Positions 1-12,220 of a stretch of 64,000 nt of DNA are shown here, piece by piece. Source of the stretch: Ptiloglossa arizonensis (lineage: Eukaryota > Arthropoda > Insecta > Hymenoptera > Colletidae); the NCBI RefSeq assembly GCF_051014685.1, contig NC_135058.1:16618811-16682810 (forward strand), given 5' to 3'. Position numbers and translations under genes: made by a program. The notes beneath the pieces were generated by a model. That model had not been told where the DNA came from, searched no databases, and worked only from the letters and a program-made list of their open reading frames with translations. The stretch's first letter is position 1, and each line of letters opens with the position of its first letter.

Positions 1-431
1 AAGCAGTCACATTTCGCGTAGTAAAAATAGTTGAAATTAAGCGTCGACGTTTGTTTAGAATAGACGATGTCTCTATCGTATTTACTATAGTTTATTTTAT
101 GTACGATAAGCAACGGACAGAGTCTTTAAAAACGTCCGAACAAACGTGTATCGAAAAATTCATATACTCGAATGGATAAACAATTTTCTGTTTCGATTAA
201 AACGCACGACTTGTTCACTCTTGGTAGTCAATTGTGATATAAAAGCAACGGACCACCTTCCTACCTATTCCTTCGGTCGATGTTTGTAGAAGGTTTTCCA
301 CGTGTACTTCTATTTCCTTGTGCGTTGTGTCTTTCAACGCCAATTTAACTGAAAAAATTCAATTATTTTGTACTGGAATTCTTTCCTCGAAGCAATTTCC
401 AATTAACAAACTCGTACTGTTCGATCGAGAG

Positions 432-470
432 TGCAAACGATCGCAAACGATCGCAAACGATCGCAAACGT
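432..470. repeat. 10-bp tandem repeat, about 4 units
   Basis: The unit GCAAACGATC is repeated almost perfectly about four times. The last unit changes to GCAAACGTTG. This is a short minisatellite with no coding content. Confidence 0.8.
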
Positions 471-1010
471 TGAGAATCGCGATCTGGAATTGGACAAATA
501 TATCGCGCGTTGGTGTTCCACGCTTTGTTTGAGTTTCTTTCTAAAAACAAGTCAACCGGGATGAGACGTCTCTCAGCGTGCATTTCACGATGTTTTTCTT
601 CGTTGGTAAGAAAAATAAAAAGTCCTCGAGTTGTTAGACCGGAGAGACAGAGGCCATGGGCCACGCTATGCATTCAAAATAGTTGCGTCCATTAGCTGTC
701 GAATCTTCGGACGCAAGGGTGTCGCTTTTTACTACTTGCTGATTCATTCTTCATCCGCTCGAAATAAATTAAACGTTTCGAGCAAAAAACAGATTACTAG
801 GCTACACCCTCTTCTCGGTCGGTTTATAGCGAGGGAAAAAAAAATTAAGCGAGACTGTTTCCCGAGTCGACGTTGCTCAATTTGTTGAGAAGATCGGAAA
901 CCGTCGCTTCCTTTTCGACCCTCGACGACTACTTTCCAGGGAAAAAAAACGTCATCTGCAGAACGTCGAGGGAAATTAACGACAAACGTATGTACAGCCG
1001 ACAGCGTCGA

Positions 1011-1174
1011 ATCTATATCTCACGCCCGAGAAGATTGCGTTTCGAGTTATGGGCGTGTCCTTTTCGTTCCCCCGCTTATCGTATACCTGTCGCGCACGCG
1101 CCGGAGCGGAGTCTCTGAACGAATAGGACTCGCGACGACTCCAAACGCAATCTTCTCGTGCGCGAACTATAGAT
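1011..1174. repeat. Inverted repeat with ~38-bp arms
   Basis: The left arm at 1011-1048 and the right arm at 1137-1174 are reverse complements over most of 38 bp. A perfect 16-bp core (1027-1042 against 1143-1158) reads CGAGAAGATTGCGTTT on the left. About 88 bp separates the arms. It could be a hairpin or the remains of a terminal-inverted-repeat element. Confidence 0.7.
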
Positions 1175-1297
1175 TTGTATGTGTCTGTCCCTTGTTAACT
1201 CTTATATATCTCGTATACTCAAACTCCTAGAGCACCTGAACGAATAAGACTCGCTAAAGCTCACGATGCAATTTTTTCACGCGCGAACTATACACAG
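1115..1297. repeat. Diverged direct duplication, offset ~122 bp
   Basis: The segment starting TGAACGAATAGGACTCGC at 1115 is echoed at 1237 by TGAACGAATAAGACTCGC. Both are followed about 40 bp later by a CGCGAACTATA motif. The right arm of the inverted repeat lies inside the first copy, so the cluster holds three related segments. Confidence 0.6.
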
Positions 1298-2852
1298 TAC
1301 GGACATCTTTCTTCGAGACATAGATATATCACGCTTTAAGGCCGATTCAATGATGTTTCAAGACGCGTGGTATTACCGCGCGCATGGTGGAAATTTTATT
1401 TGTAAAATTAGATACGAAATACGAAATACATTCGTTTCGTGCCAAGTCTCGTTTAAAAGCATTTACACAAACCCAAATACAAGTGGAAATAATGAATAAT
1501 GGAGGAACGTAACGAAATTTTAAATATCGCCAATTTTACGTTGGTTTAGTTGCAAAATTTTAATTATAACTCCTCAAACCTATTCTCTCCCGTAAATAAA
1601 TATACAGACATAAATTTTGGTATATTGAAACGTTTCTTTACTCCGTGTAAAACTAATTCCTAACAGGTTTAATTTTCAATTTAATATTGTTCGTTGTCGA
1701 GAGATTAACTTACGTAACGCAAACCTTGGCGCTCGTGGGTCAATGCGTAGAAGGCTTTATCCTAAGGTCGGTCCTGTGTAAACCCACGCAATATGCCACT
1801 AGAAAGCAAAGAAACTTGAGTATTTCCAAAAAAAAATGAACATTAACGACTTACTTTAAACGATCGATTCCAATATTTTTTGTAGCACAGTAACTTTGAT
1901 AAACGTTGGATAAATTTTATTCCGTAAAATTGGTATTTCGACCTAATTTACCGGTGGATCCGCCAGTAACGCTACTCAGAATACCCCACCTTAGCTGGTA
2001 TTATTATTATTAATAGCTTGTTACTCGCGTAATATCGAAAATGCTGATAAAATTAAACATTGTGTACTATTTGTTCCTGGATATATTTATCGTGCTTTAC
2101 CGGTAATTAACACGATAATTAAAATCAAATTTTAAGCGTAGAATAATTGTTCTCCTTGGATGTAGTGTGGTGAAGAATTATTGACACGGTTTAAAGAATT
2201 GTCGAGCTTCCCTTGTGAATCTTAATATACAATTTACATAATTAAGAAATAAAATTTAAATCGTACAAGTGCCTATGACATAATGTTCTCGATTTGCTAT
2301 CATAATTTATCGAAAAAGCTTGAAAAACCATCGATCGTTTCTTACGATCGTTTAGCCTCGTACGGAATACGCATTCTAACGTTAAAAATAATCGACCACC
2401 TCGCAATAACAACTTAAATAACGAAAAGTGAGTTACGTGTACGTATGTAGATTCGAATTCGCGTTGGAATCAACGTCAGCGATTATTAATCAAATCGTAT
2501 TACGGTCGTGTATTCATTCGTATGGAATTACATGGTTTATCTTCGGTCATCAGTCTCGTGGGATCACGTGTTACAATATGGGCGCTAACGCTGTACAATA
2601 TGCAGTCGTGACACAATGCCATAATCTGAAACTGGACACCGCGCTCGAAAACGCATAATCGTACAAATATCCTACTCAGAATGGTAGGTAGCGGGACATT
2701 TGCGCCAAATGTCTGCGGTCGGGAGTATAAAAATTCCACCCACGAAACGAACCCTCGTTACACGGGTGGAGCCAAAAATCCTGCAATATACGCGACCCTA
2801 TACCACAATATCAACAACGATATATTCATCGAGGGAAAAAAAAGTGACTCAC

Positions 2853-3728
2853 CGGAATTTGATTCAAGTTGATGTCGGACCTCTCCCTGCTTGGACAATC
2901 GGGCGACGTGGACGACTCTCTGAACCGCCTGCTGAACTCGAGGAGATTCCTCGTGATCATGGTGTTCATCACGATGATCAATACCAACGGAGCGATCAGA
3001 CTGGCGATGCTGTCTATGATGCTGATGATCTTCATCGTCTCCAGGTACTCGACCTTCAGATCGCAGTACTCCTCCCCGTCTCTGTTCAGAACGACCCCAG
3101 CGGTGACGAAAGAGTACGAGTGACTGGCCAGAGCCAGAATCACCAGAACCAGCACGATCGCTTTGGCTCTGGCGATGGTGCATATGTGAGGCCGATGAAG
3201 CGGGTACTGAACCGCTATGAACCTCTCCACCGTGAAGGCGACTATCAACCAGACGCTCAAGGAGCTGCAAACAGCGCTCACGTAAACCAGAGTCTCGCAC
3301 CAGCCGTCTTTGTTGAACACCTTCCAACCCAGGGTGTTGTTCAACCACACCAGCAACAGAGTGACCAGAAAGCCGAAATCCGCGGTGGCCAAGGCAGCCA
3401 GATAGTAACTGGAGCTGCGTATCCTGAGATGGGTGTTCAGAAAGACTATGCAGGAGAGCAGGTTGCCCACCAGGCCCAGCAGGATGATCGAGGGAATGTA
3501 ATATTGATGGAAGAAGTCCAAGAGAAAATACAAGGAGTGACAGGCCTCTATAGGTTTCTCCTCGAAGTCCAAGCTGGGGTCGTAGCTGCGGTTCCTGTAT
3601 CCGTAATGGGTCAGGTTGGCCAACATCGTCGGTGATACGGACCGTCTCACGCGGCTCGAGACGTCCATGATCGATGACACTCCCACGCATCTTGCGTTCA
3701 GTTTGAACGCGGACGTTACGGAGAACAT
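2853..3728 (-). CDS. Rhodopsin-class neuropeptide GPCR, first coding exon (TM1-TM5), partial
   Basis: This is a class A G-protein-coupled receptor of the neuropeptide type, expected in the plasma membrane. The exon gives 292 residues from the first ATG after an in-frame stop. N-glycosylation sites NLT and NRS lie near residues 38-48. TM1 contains GLVGNLLS and TM2 contains YYLAALATADFGF. TM3 ends in the ERF variant of DRY (FTVERFIAVQYPL). The disulfide cysteines are in GWCETL and EEYCDLK. TM4 lacks the usual Trp, and TM5 carries IAPLVLI. The exon stops after the start of the third intracellular loop at CCG|GTGAGT, phase 0, so TM6-TM7 are off the left edge. It resembles the insect CNMamide receptor / TRH-receptor-like group, but the ligand is a guess. 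It lies antisense to DNAH1 and upstream of that gene's first visible exon. Confidence 0.85.
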
Positions 3729-5786
3729 GGCTACCGCTTTATCGCCAAATTGGGGAGTTTTCGTTCAGCGACGAGTCAAAGACTTTGGGGAACACGCTCT
3801 GCCGCCCGTGAGCTGAAAATTCGTCGAATCCCGCGTTACCGGTCGATCGAAAGCATTGTTCTCTTTTAAGAGGAGACCTTTTCTCCTCTCGATTAATTCC
3901 GAGCTACCGAACAGAGAATTCGCTCCGTTCGTAGTACCCCTGGCCAACCGAACTCGAAAATTGACGTTCGAATTACCGGGGCTCGCTCGCGTCGAAACGT
4001 TTCTTTGTACGATTTCACAAATCGACAACGATCGAGCATTTCCAGTTTATTCGAGCCGCCTCTGGTTGTTCCCTGTCGCTATTAACCCTTGAACGTTTCG
4101 AGTTTTTCGACCGCTGGAAAATTTCGAATTCAACAACGGAATCGACGATGACGAAATTCCAACGAACAAAACCGATGCCAATTCACGCTCGCGTTGCCTC
4201 CCCGCGTAACGTACCGGAGAGTTTCGTCGATAATCAATTCGTCGGAGTGCTGGCGCGTTATTTTCGATGAAAGTTAACTGTCGGTCTCGTTGTCGCGACC
4301 AATTGCAACGCTCCAAGTATCGCCGGCCGGCCTGTTGGCTACAAGTTCTTCTCGCGGTTCGCGCGTAATCTTCGAAAGTCTACACGGTTCGGGAAGAATC
4401 GATATCCATCGGTGACTGGCATGTTTCCCGATCGACGATCCTCCGACATCACGCGAAAGGACACACCCGTTCCGAGGATGCACGAGCAAGGTTCCTCGCT
4501 GCTTACTGTTTCCACATGGTTGACGAAGAGCTTCGTTCTTTCGGGGAACCCACTGAAAATTGCTCCGTATAGTTTCGTTACAGTTCGCGACTCTATCGGG
4601 TGCAAGATTTCTCGCTGCTTACTAAAATCCTCGAACATGGAAGATCCTTGACCCCACGATCGAGTCCTTCGACGTCTTTCGATAGAAATGTTTCCAGATT
4701 TTATGCGTTCGTGTGGAATCTTTCGAAGCCTCTGGACGAATGAGCGGTGAACGGGTCCCGTGAGATGCTTCGTTCGATCAGGTACGTCAAGATCGAAGCG
4801 TTTGGAAGACTCTCCAGGTGAACGAACGCGTTAAACCGAGTCTCGAGGTCTCCTTCGAATCGCTTATCGACGACTAACAGGTGATTATCAACCAGACGAC
4901 GAAAGCAGCCCCACCGTGGACGAGAAATTGGATTCGAAATAGGATTCTCCGGTTCGCGAGACAACTTAACGACGAGACGGACCGTCGATCGCGAAATTTC
5001 CAAACTGAAACGTTACAGACCGTTATCGATCCCCCGAACTGCTCGAGTGCCCGAAAGTCTCTCGCTGCACTGCACGTTGAACAACTCTCGGCACAATCAC
5101 GAATCCCGACGATCGATCACGCGACGTCCCTTTGTACTTCGGTTTCGAGGACGGTTTCAAGTCCCGATTAAAAACTAGTTCTCGCCCGAAGGTTCCGGGA
5201 CTCGTAAACCGAGGCGGGTCTATTCGCCGGTGGCTTCGACAACCGAGAAACAACAAACACCGGCCCCGATTTATCGATGTACCGGTTGTTCGATTCGCGC
5301 GGAAGATAAACTCGAAGCTCGAGGAGATAGACGATACTTCCTCGCGGAGCGCAGTCGATTTCCTCTTTCGACGACCTTGACTCCGACGAAGGAACCCTCC
5401 GCTCGATCGTTTCCGGACGAGAGAGCTTCGCCTCGGTATCGATCGTCGAACAGATCGGGACGCTCGTTCGCCTGGGAACTATCTCCCTATCTAGCGAAAC
5501 CTTCGGACGATAACTTCCTCGATACTTTGCAAAACTTGCTCGGACGCTTTCGAATTTTACTTCATGAAAAATTCATCAATTTCTCCACTCGTTCGCAATT
5601 ATTTCACAACCTTTCGAAGACTGGATCGATAAGAGGGCTCATTGTTACGCGTTTGCACCGAAGGTAAACTCGATTGTACTTTTCTTCTTTTCTTCTCTCA
5701 AAAGTGTATCGTTATCTTCGTTCTTCTTTTCTCAATATCGGTAAACCAAATACGTGTCGTTATCGTTACTAGTATCGTTACTACTG

Positions 5787-5832
5787 CTATCATTATTATT
5801 ATAATTATTATTACTATTGTTGTTGTTGTCGT
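5787..5832. repeat. Imperfect ATT/TTG trinucleotide microsatellite
   Basis: A run of CATTATTATTATAATTATTA passes into TTGTTGTTGTTG. It is a simple repeat. Confidence 0.75.
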
Positions 5833-6315
5833 TATTCGAAATCTCTCCGGTCTCTCTAACCGGACCTACAATCGAAACGTTCGCCAGATGGAATGTGTTC
5901 GCTTCGACCGCGAGCTCGGAGAATTTCTGAAAAATCTATTTTCTTTTCCCGGTGGAACTTCCGCGCGTAATAGTTCGGCCGAGGGATTTTTACGTTTCGC
6001 GTGGACCAGGAGCGCCCGAGCCGAATAACCCGAAACTTTTATTACGTCAGACGTTAATGCGACGATCGCCGGGCATTTCTTTCGCGGAAGTTCCCCGTTG
6101 AGCTATTCCGCGCTCGCAGATCTCCTCGTGTTATGGTTGGCGCCGCTCGAGAATCCGTTGTAATTTGTCCCTGCGACTGTTCGCGAGTTACGTAAACTCG
6201 TCCAACGTGGTCCGGTGTTAAACGGTCCGGCAATTTTACGACAAACGCGCCTTTTTTTCCAATTTTCATCGGTTTCGCGATCTCTGGCTTCGCTTTTCTA
6301 TGTTTCGCGTCGCTT

Positions 6316-6690
6316 TAAAGTCACGTTCGCGAAACAGCCTTCCTTCTCTCGCAATCGGTAGTCTCTCGCACCGGTTTCGCTCCGCCGAGTTCCTTCTTCT
6401 GATTTTTCCAACGGATTCTTTATTCGGTTTTTAGGTTAAGTTTCGAAGCGAATTTCGTTGTATCGATTTCCAAATACTACGAGTCTCGACCTTTCTCTAC
6501 GCTTTCCAACGATTCATCGATTTTACGCGACTTCGAGGTTAAGTCTGCGGAACAGCCTTTGCTATCTCTCTCGATTTGGACACTTTCCGATCTTGCCAGC
6601 GATCCGACGATTTTCCTTCAATTTTAAGGTTAAGTTTCGAAACAGACTTCGTTACCGTGTTCACTTTCTTTCGATAATTTACTGCGAGTA
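6316..6690. repeat. Degenerate ~90-105-bp tandem repeat
   Basis: Variants of AGGTTAAGTTTCGAAACAG followed by CTTCGTTA-like sequence occur near 6316, 6432, 6535 and 6626. Unit spacing is about 90-105 bp. A TCCRACGATT-type word precedes the later units. The copies are heavily diverged. Confidence 0.5.
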
Positions 6691-9600
6691 ATTGTTCCCA
6701 ATTTTGGAGAAAATTACCGAGAGGTTTCTTCGGTTTTCCTTTATTTGTATATAGACCGAGGATCCAGCGTATCGTTCGAACGAGTGGATCCGCTCCCGCG
6801 CTCGATCGCGGACCCTTCCATCTTCTCCTCGGGACTGGTCGGTTTGGAGTCTCGGAACCGTGCCTCCCGAGAGTCACCGCACGTGAATTTTAATCGTCGT
6901 ACGCGGCCTTGGCGGTCCGCCGGCGTCGTTCTATAAATCTTCTGGCCGCGGAACGGGGAACAAGGTCGAAAATACGATACGCGATCCCGAGTTCAGTGGT
7001 GGGTTCAACGATCCCGTTTACGTCTCAACGGACACCTCTCGATCTTGCGCCCAGAAACATCAATCGTCATATCGTATACGGTTCAAACGGGCCACTATCT
7101 ACGCGCACTGTTACGTCTCTGCACGAACAACGATCGGAGATCTTTTCAAATTTTCTTCTTCTTTCTATCACTCAACGAAGAACAAATACAGACACAAGAT
7201 CCACCAAATTCGTCCCAATCACTCGCGCTAGATTTTTACCAAATACTTATCTCTGTCGCGAGAAATATTTTTCGTATCTTTGTTTCTTTTCGTCGCTTCG
7301 TAGCGTATCGATTCAGTAACTGCTCTCGGGGAAAAAGAAACTTCTTCGTTGTACTTCTCCACGAGCACGAAGTTACGCGAAACTGTTCACAGTGTTCAAG
7401 ATTACAGATCAGAGAGTATAGGAATTTTCACAAAGTACTATTTTTATGAGAAATATTTCTTATTATTTTTAAAAATTGTCCTCTCCGCGGGTAACAACGT
7501 ACAGAAGAAACGTTTTTTATCGCTAAACCGGGAACAATTATGCTTCTCTACGAGCGTATATTTTCACGAAATTGTCCACCGTGTTTCTCGAAATGATCGA
7601 CTGACAAATTTTGTCAGTCTCGAGGCTCGAATCGAAGATGATTCTTTAAAATGTTTTCTCACTGAACCACGAGTTATTTTTCTCCGCGAACGAAAAGTTT
7701 CGTCTATCGTTCGTGTACGATGAAATTCGTCGCGGACGAGTGGTCTCTCGTTTGTAAACTCGCGTGTACGTATTTGTTTACGGTGTTTCGAGGTCCTCGT
7801 TAGAGGTGGTACCGCGTAGCCTCGGTAAAAGCGAAATCAGAGCGTCGCGCGACGGGAAACGACGTCGGATAAACTGGAAGCGCGATCCACGATGTCGGCC
7901 GCGTTTACCGCCCGGCGAGTTACGTCGCATGCGCTTTGAAAACTTCTTCGGCGCGGGTCGTCGACGCCCGGCGTCGCCAACGACCAACCGCCGCTCATTC
8001 ATGCATTCGATCCTTCCTCGGACCGAGATCCGTATTTTCTCCTACGTCCCGGATCTTCCGAGCGATACAGCATCGGTGTATCGAGTTGTATTTCATTTTA
8101 CAAAATGGAGAATATATAATTTAATAAAATCTGTGTATGCTCGAAAAAAATCGTGTTTCATTTTCACCAAAAAAACGAAATCACTTGAGAAACAACCCAA
8201 TGCATCGAAAAGCACACGAGATGCCCCAAGTTGTGTTATTTCGATGTAAAAATAGTAACTTTTAAGGGGAAAGTAAGTTTTCTTTCTGTTGTAGAAAATG
8301 GAACAGATTGTACGTAAATAGATACGCAACATTTTGTTCCAATACAGATTATAAACATGACTAAAAATTTAGCGATGTCTTCGTAATCTCCACCGCTTCA
8401 AAAAATGTACGCGTAAACAAGTAGATAATTTCTCTGTAACAACATACCGTTACATTTAACGTCTTTCTAAATACGTAATACTTTTCTGTATTTAATTGCT
8501 CAGCTTGGGGTGTTACCGTTGTACTTTCAAGGAAAATGAAACCGTAGCGAAGACGAACTGTCTCGGGACTATTTATCCAAATCAAAATTAATAATGGCAG
8601 CATTGGATTACCACCAGGACGTGAGGTTACTCCACGTTACGCGAACCACGACGCGTTGCTAACGATCCGGTTTCTCAAGCGCAACGTTAAACGTCAAGGT
8701 AGCGAGAAATATTTTATGGTCGACAGCGATGAAAATTTTTCTTCTTGTACGCGCATATTTTTTTGTGCTTTTTTCAATTTTGTTCCTCTTTTGAAACAAT
8801 AGAACTGGCCAAGTTTCTACTTCGTGCATTTTGATCGAATTGAACACGATTTAAAATAATTGGTCGTGGGTATATTTAAATTTTCGATACGAAATAATCA
8901 TTTGAATCTCTTCAAGGTATCCGAGCAATTATAAACGAAATTACTCGAAGCTGTATATATCCGTACACGCGAATAGTGCTTCGAATAACCAGTTTAATAA
9001 TTACTTACGTAAATATCATTCCGAGACATTTTATTTCGGTCCAACTGAACACAACGGTACGTAAAATAACCACCTTCGTGTTGGTAAATCGTGTAAATTA
9101 TTAACGGTAAATTTAATATTTAAAATTTAGCAGTAACTCGATTTCAATAACGAATCGCGTACAGTTTTAACGCTGCGTAAATTTAACGCAATAAATGGAC
9201 TCCGAATAAACTTTGCGAAACACTCGTTCGATGAAGACTTCTTTTCGATGAAATTTTGAACCAAAAGTAAAGATAATAAAACGAAGAGGGCGTCACTCAC
9301 CGATTTGTAGGAACTTTTCATTTTCGGGTAACTCTTGATGGACATTCGGAAGTCTTTTCAGTGAAGTGACCCAGATGTGTCTACAAAATACTACCTTCTG
9401 TATATTACGTACTATTTTTCACTTCGCGTGTTATTTTATTCATCCGTTAAACAGATTTAAGCACAATGCGAATATTTCATTTCGAGTAAATTTACCTATA
9501 AATATTATATCGTATCCTATACATTTCTCTTATAAATACCCGAACGAAACTCTATTTTTAAATAACACTTTCTCGCAATTACAATATTACTTTATCCCAT

Positions 9601-11228
9601 TTCCATCGAATCTGTTTAAAATGTTCCCTACTGTTGTGTTTCGCGTTATAAATTTATGCTCCAATTTCCTAAATGTTGCAAACCACAGTCCTGGAAATAT
9701 ACACGATTAATGGTACCTTCAAAGATAGTTCTTTGAACATTCTTTCGTAATTTCTCTGTTCCTTTCTTTTACGCAATAAATGTTTCTCGCTCGAAGGAAT
9801 TCGCGTTACATTATTTGTTCCCCTGTTTACTTTAAAATCCGATACCGGTTTTCGTAGTTTTTTTTAAATCACGGTGCAACCATTGACCCGTATTATCCGC
9901 TGTTAGTTTTACGTTTCGCTGGAGCACACCCTCGGGCAAAATATTACACTACATCTGCAAGTGAAACAAGTCGACGTATAATGAAACAGCTACTTACGAG
10001 TAATACACGGTTCTCGGTATCGTGAGCGTTTTCAAAATTAAAAAACAGCGAAATCGCGATCACCGTGTCGAAACTGTTTCATCCCGTTAATAGCTGGCTC
10101 GTTCTTTGTAACGTTCACCTACTTGCGGCTTTTTTTGCGCTAAGATTTCCTGGAAACTTCTTCGCGGAAACCCTGTCATTATTACGAACGTGGAATTCAT
10201 AAGATGAAGAGACGAAAAAGTTCTCGTCTACTTTTTACCGATAACTTTATGAAATTTTGTTGAATTTTGCAACAGAGAACTAGAGATTTAAGAGAACAAT
10301 TTATACTTATATGTTTCTATCTTTTCTTTTTGGTTATTGGGAAATTTTCAAAGTTGTGCAACCAGCATAGTGAAATCTGTTAATAATATTTCAATCTACT
10401 GAATTGTCTCCTATTTATGAAAAATATTGTACGTCGTCTGTACACCGTAAATATATATTCACTTTTACTTCCACGTACCATATTTTCTTTCATATTTCAA
10501 TTTATATTGTGTACGTCTGGTGCATTAAAAATTTGTTATATTTAAATGCAGAACTGTAGGAAAAGATAAGATATAAGAAACGTACAAAATATCGTCGGTA
10601 CAAATCTTATCTTCCGTCTAGATAAAAATTTCGTCTCTGTATCTACTGTGCAAATCCGAAACCCATGAAATCTTGTTCGGTATAAAATTAAGGGCTGAAA
10701 ATTCTTACACAAGTTTGTTTACTTAGTACACATACTGCTTCTCATAAATTGGAACTCTGACAATTTTATAAAAACTTTATCAGTAATCTTCTATTCGATC
10801 ATTTTCTAAATATCCTACGTTTTACCGTTTAAAAGTGATTTCAAATGACCCGAAACACGACTGCAAAAATTACGTGCGAAACGACGATACGAAATATCTC
10901 GTCTGTCGTCGAGCGAAATATACGTATTGATGTTTCTTTAATGGACAATTATATCTCTCTGTGAAAAATTGCGTTATTTCCGCTGACGTTCAACTTATTC
11001 CTCGTAGTCGATTATTTCTACATCGACAATGCGAATTAAGGTGCGTGTAAAAAACAGCGAGGCGACGGTGATGAATAATGGAAACCTTTCCCTATAAAAG
11101 TATGAGCCCGTGACCTCAACCTTCTCGCAATTCCAGTTAATACAGTCTTTCGCTTGATGAAATTTTTTTTCAATCGTAGCGTTACTATTGAATTCCGGAG
11201 ACCGTCGGGTCGAGCCTTTTTGTATTGT

Positions 11229-11243
11229 TTTTTTTTTTTTTTT
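11229..11243. repeat. Poly-T tract
   Basis: A run of about 15 T at the end of an AT-rich stretch. It could be poly-A on the minus strand. No retroposed gene is recognisable beside it. Confidence 0.6.
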
Positions 11244-11456
11244 ACAAACCGCCCTCCGTTGTTTGCGAAAATGGCACAACAATGACGAGAAAAGCGCACG
11301 AATAATGACTTCTGACTTGTATGCCCGTTAAACCGGGATGAAAAATGTCCAATCAATTTTTTTAATAGGTTTTGCGTTTTCCAAGATGGACGGGAATAGT
11401 ATGTCTTTATTGTACGAAGATCGTGTACGTTAAAAATTTAAAAAAAGCATTATTGA

Positions 11457-11502
11457 GCGAAGAAAGAAAGAAAGAAAAAAGAAAGAAAGGAAAGAAGAAA
11501 AC
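11457..11502. repeat. GAAA microsatellite
   Basis: AAGAAAGAAAGAAAG repeats with interruptions over about 45 bp. Confidence 0.85.
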
Positions 11503-12167
11503 GGAAATAGAAAGTTATCTACAGGAATGTATAGAAGTGAAATTAAGCGTACTTGTTATACAATCTTCAAAATAATATAATACAAATTGCAATAAAATAA
11601 TCAAGAGCAACGATAAGAGAAGAGAATTTGTACAACAAAATATGAAATTCGGAAACAACAACGGTAGGAGTAATGGAAAGAACCAAAGAGTAATAATGAT
11701 ATTGAACATTGAATTACTTCGCGTTTGTTAGATTTCTATCTATGGGTACCACTTCTTACGTGCAATCTTATTATTAATCGGCTTGGAATAATTATTCAGA
11801 TCGAGACGATTACGAATCGAAACAGTAGATAATTTTGATATTTAAATTTCGACGATCTTAATGTCCGAAACGTGTTAATAAATTTTATCGATTCGATTCT
11901 TACGAACCTTACGATATCGCATTGCAGTATTATTAATTTTTAGAACGAACGAATATCAAATTCATGCGCGCAGGATTGTGTTGAAAATATGTATGTTTAA
12001 TTAAATTCGTGATTAAATATGGTGATGTACCGATCAATAATCGAAACTCATTTTGTATATCCCATGCGATAATGTGTGTATCTTTAATGAGATATGTGTA
12101 ACGTTGTATAACGAGATAAAAATAATCGTTCGAACCGAGTATACACTTTCTTTCAATTTGCATAGCA

Positions 12168-12220
12168 GAGAATAATAATAGTAATAGTAATAGTAATAAT
12201 AATGCTAATAATAATAAATA
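12168..12220. repeat. TAA/TAG trinucleotide microsatellite
   Basis: AATAATAATAGTAATAGTAA continues as imperfect TAA triplets to about 12220. Confidence 0.85.

Larger units (their letters stand above)
1..2852. other. Intron / 3' flank of the minus-strand GPCR gene, no coding exon seen
   Basis: The GPCR exon at 2853-3728 ends at a splice donor, so this stretch is its downstream intron on the minus strand. I looked for a TM6-TM7 exon here and found none, so it should lie beyond the left edge. The stretch holds a 10-bp tandem repeat (432-470) and an inverted/direct repeat cluster (1011-1300). The remainder is AT-rich unique sequence. Confidence 0.5.

Noticed and set aside
2700..3690. Two long open frames (311 and 310 codons) overlapping the GPCR exon in other frames
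   Set aside because: They are shadows of the GPCR coding exon; their translations have no membrane pattern or family resemblance, and the 300-codon frame has a full class A receptor pattern.
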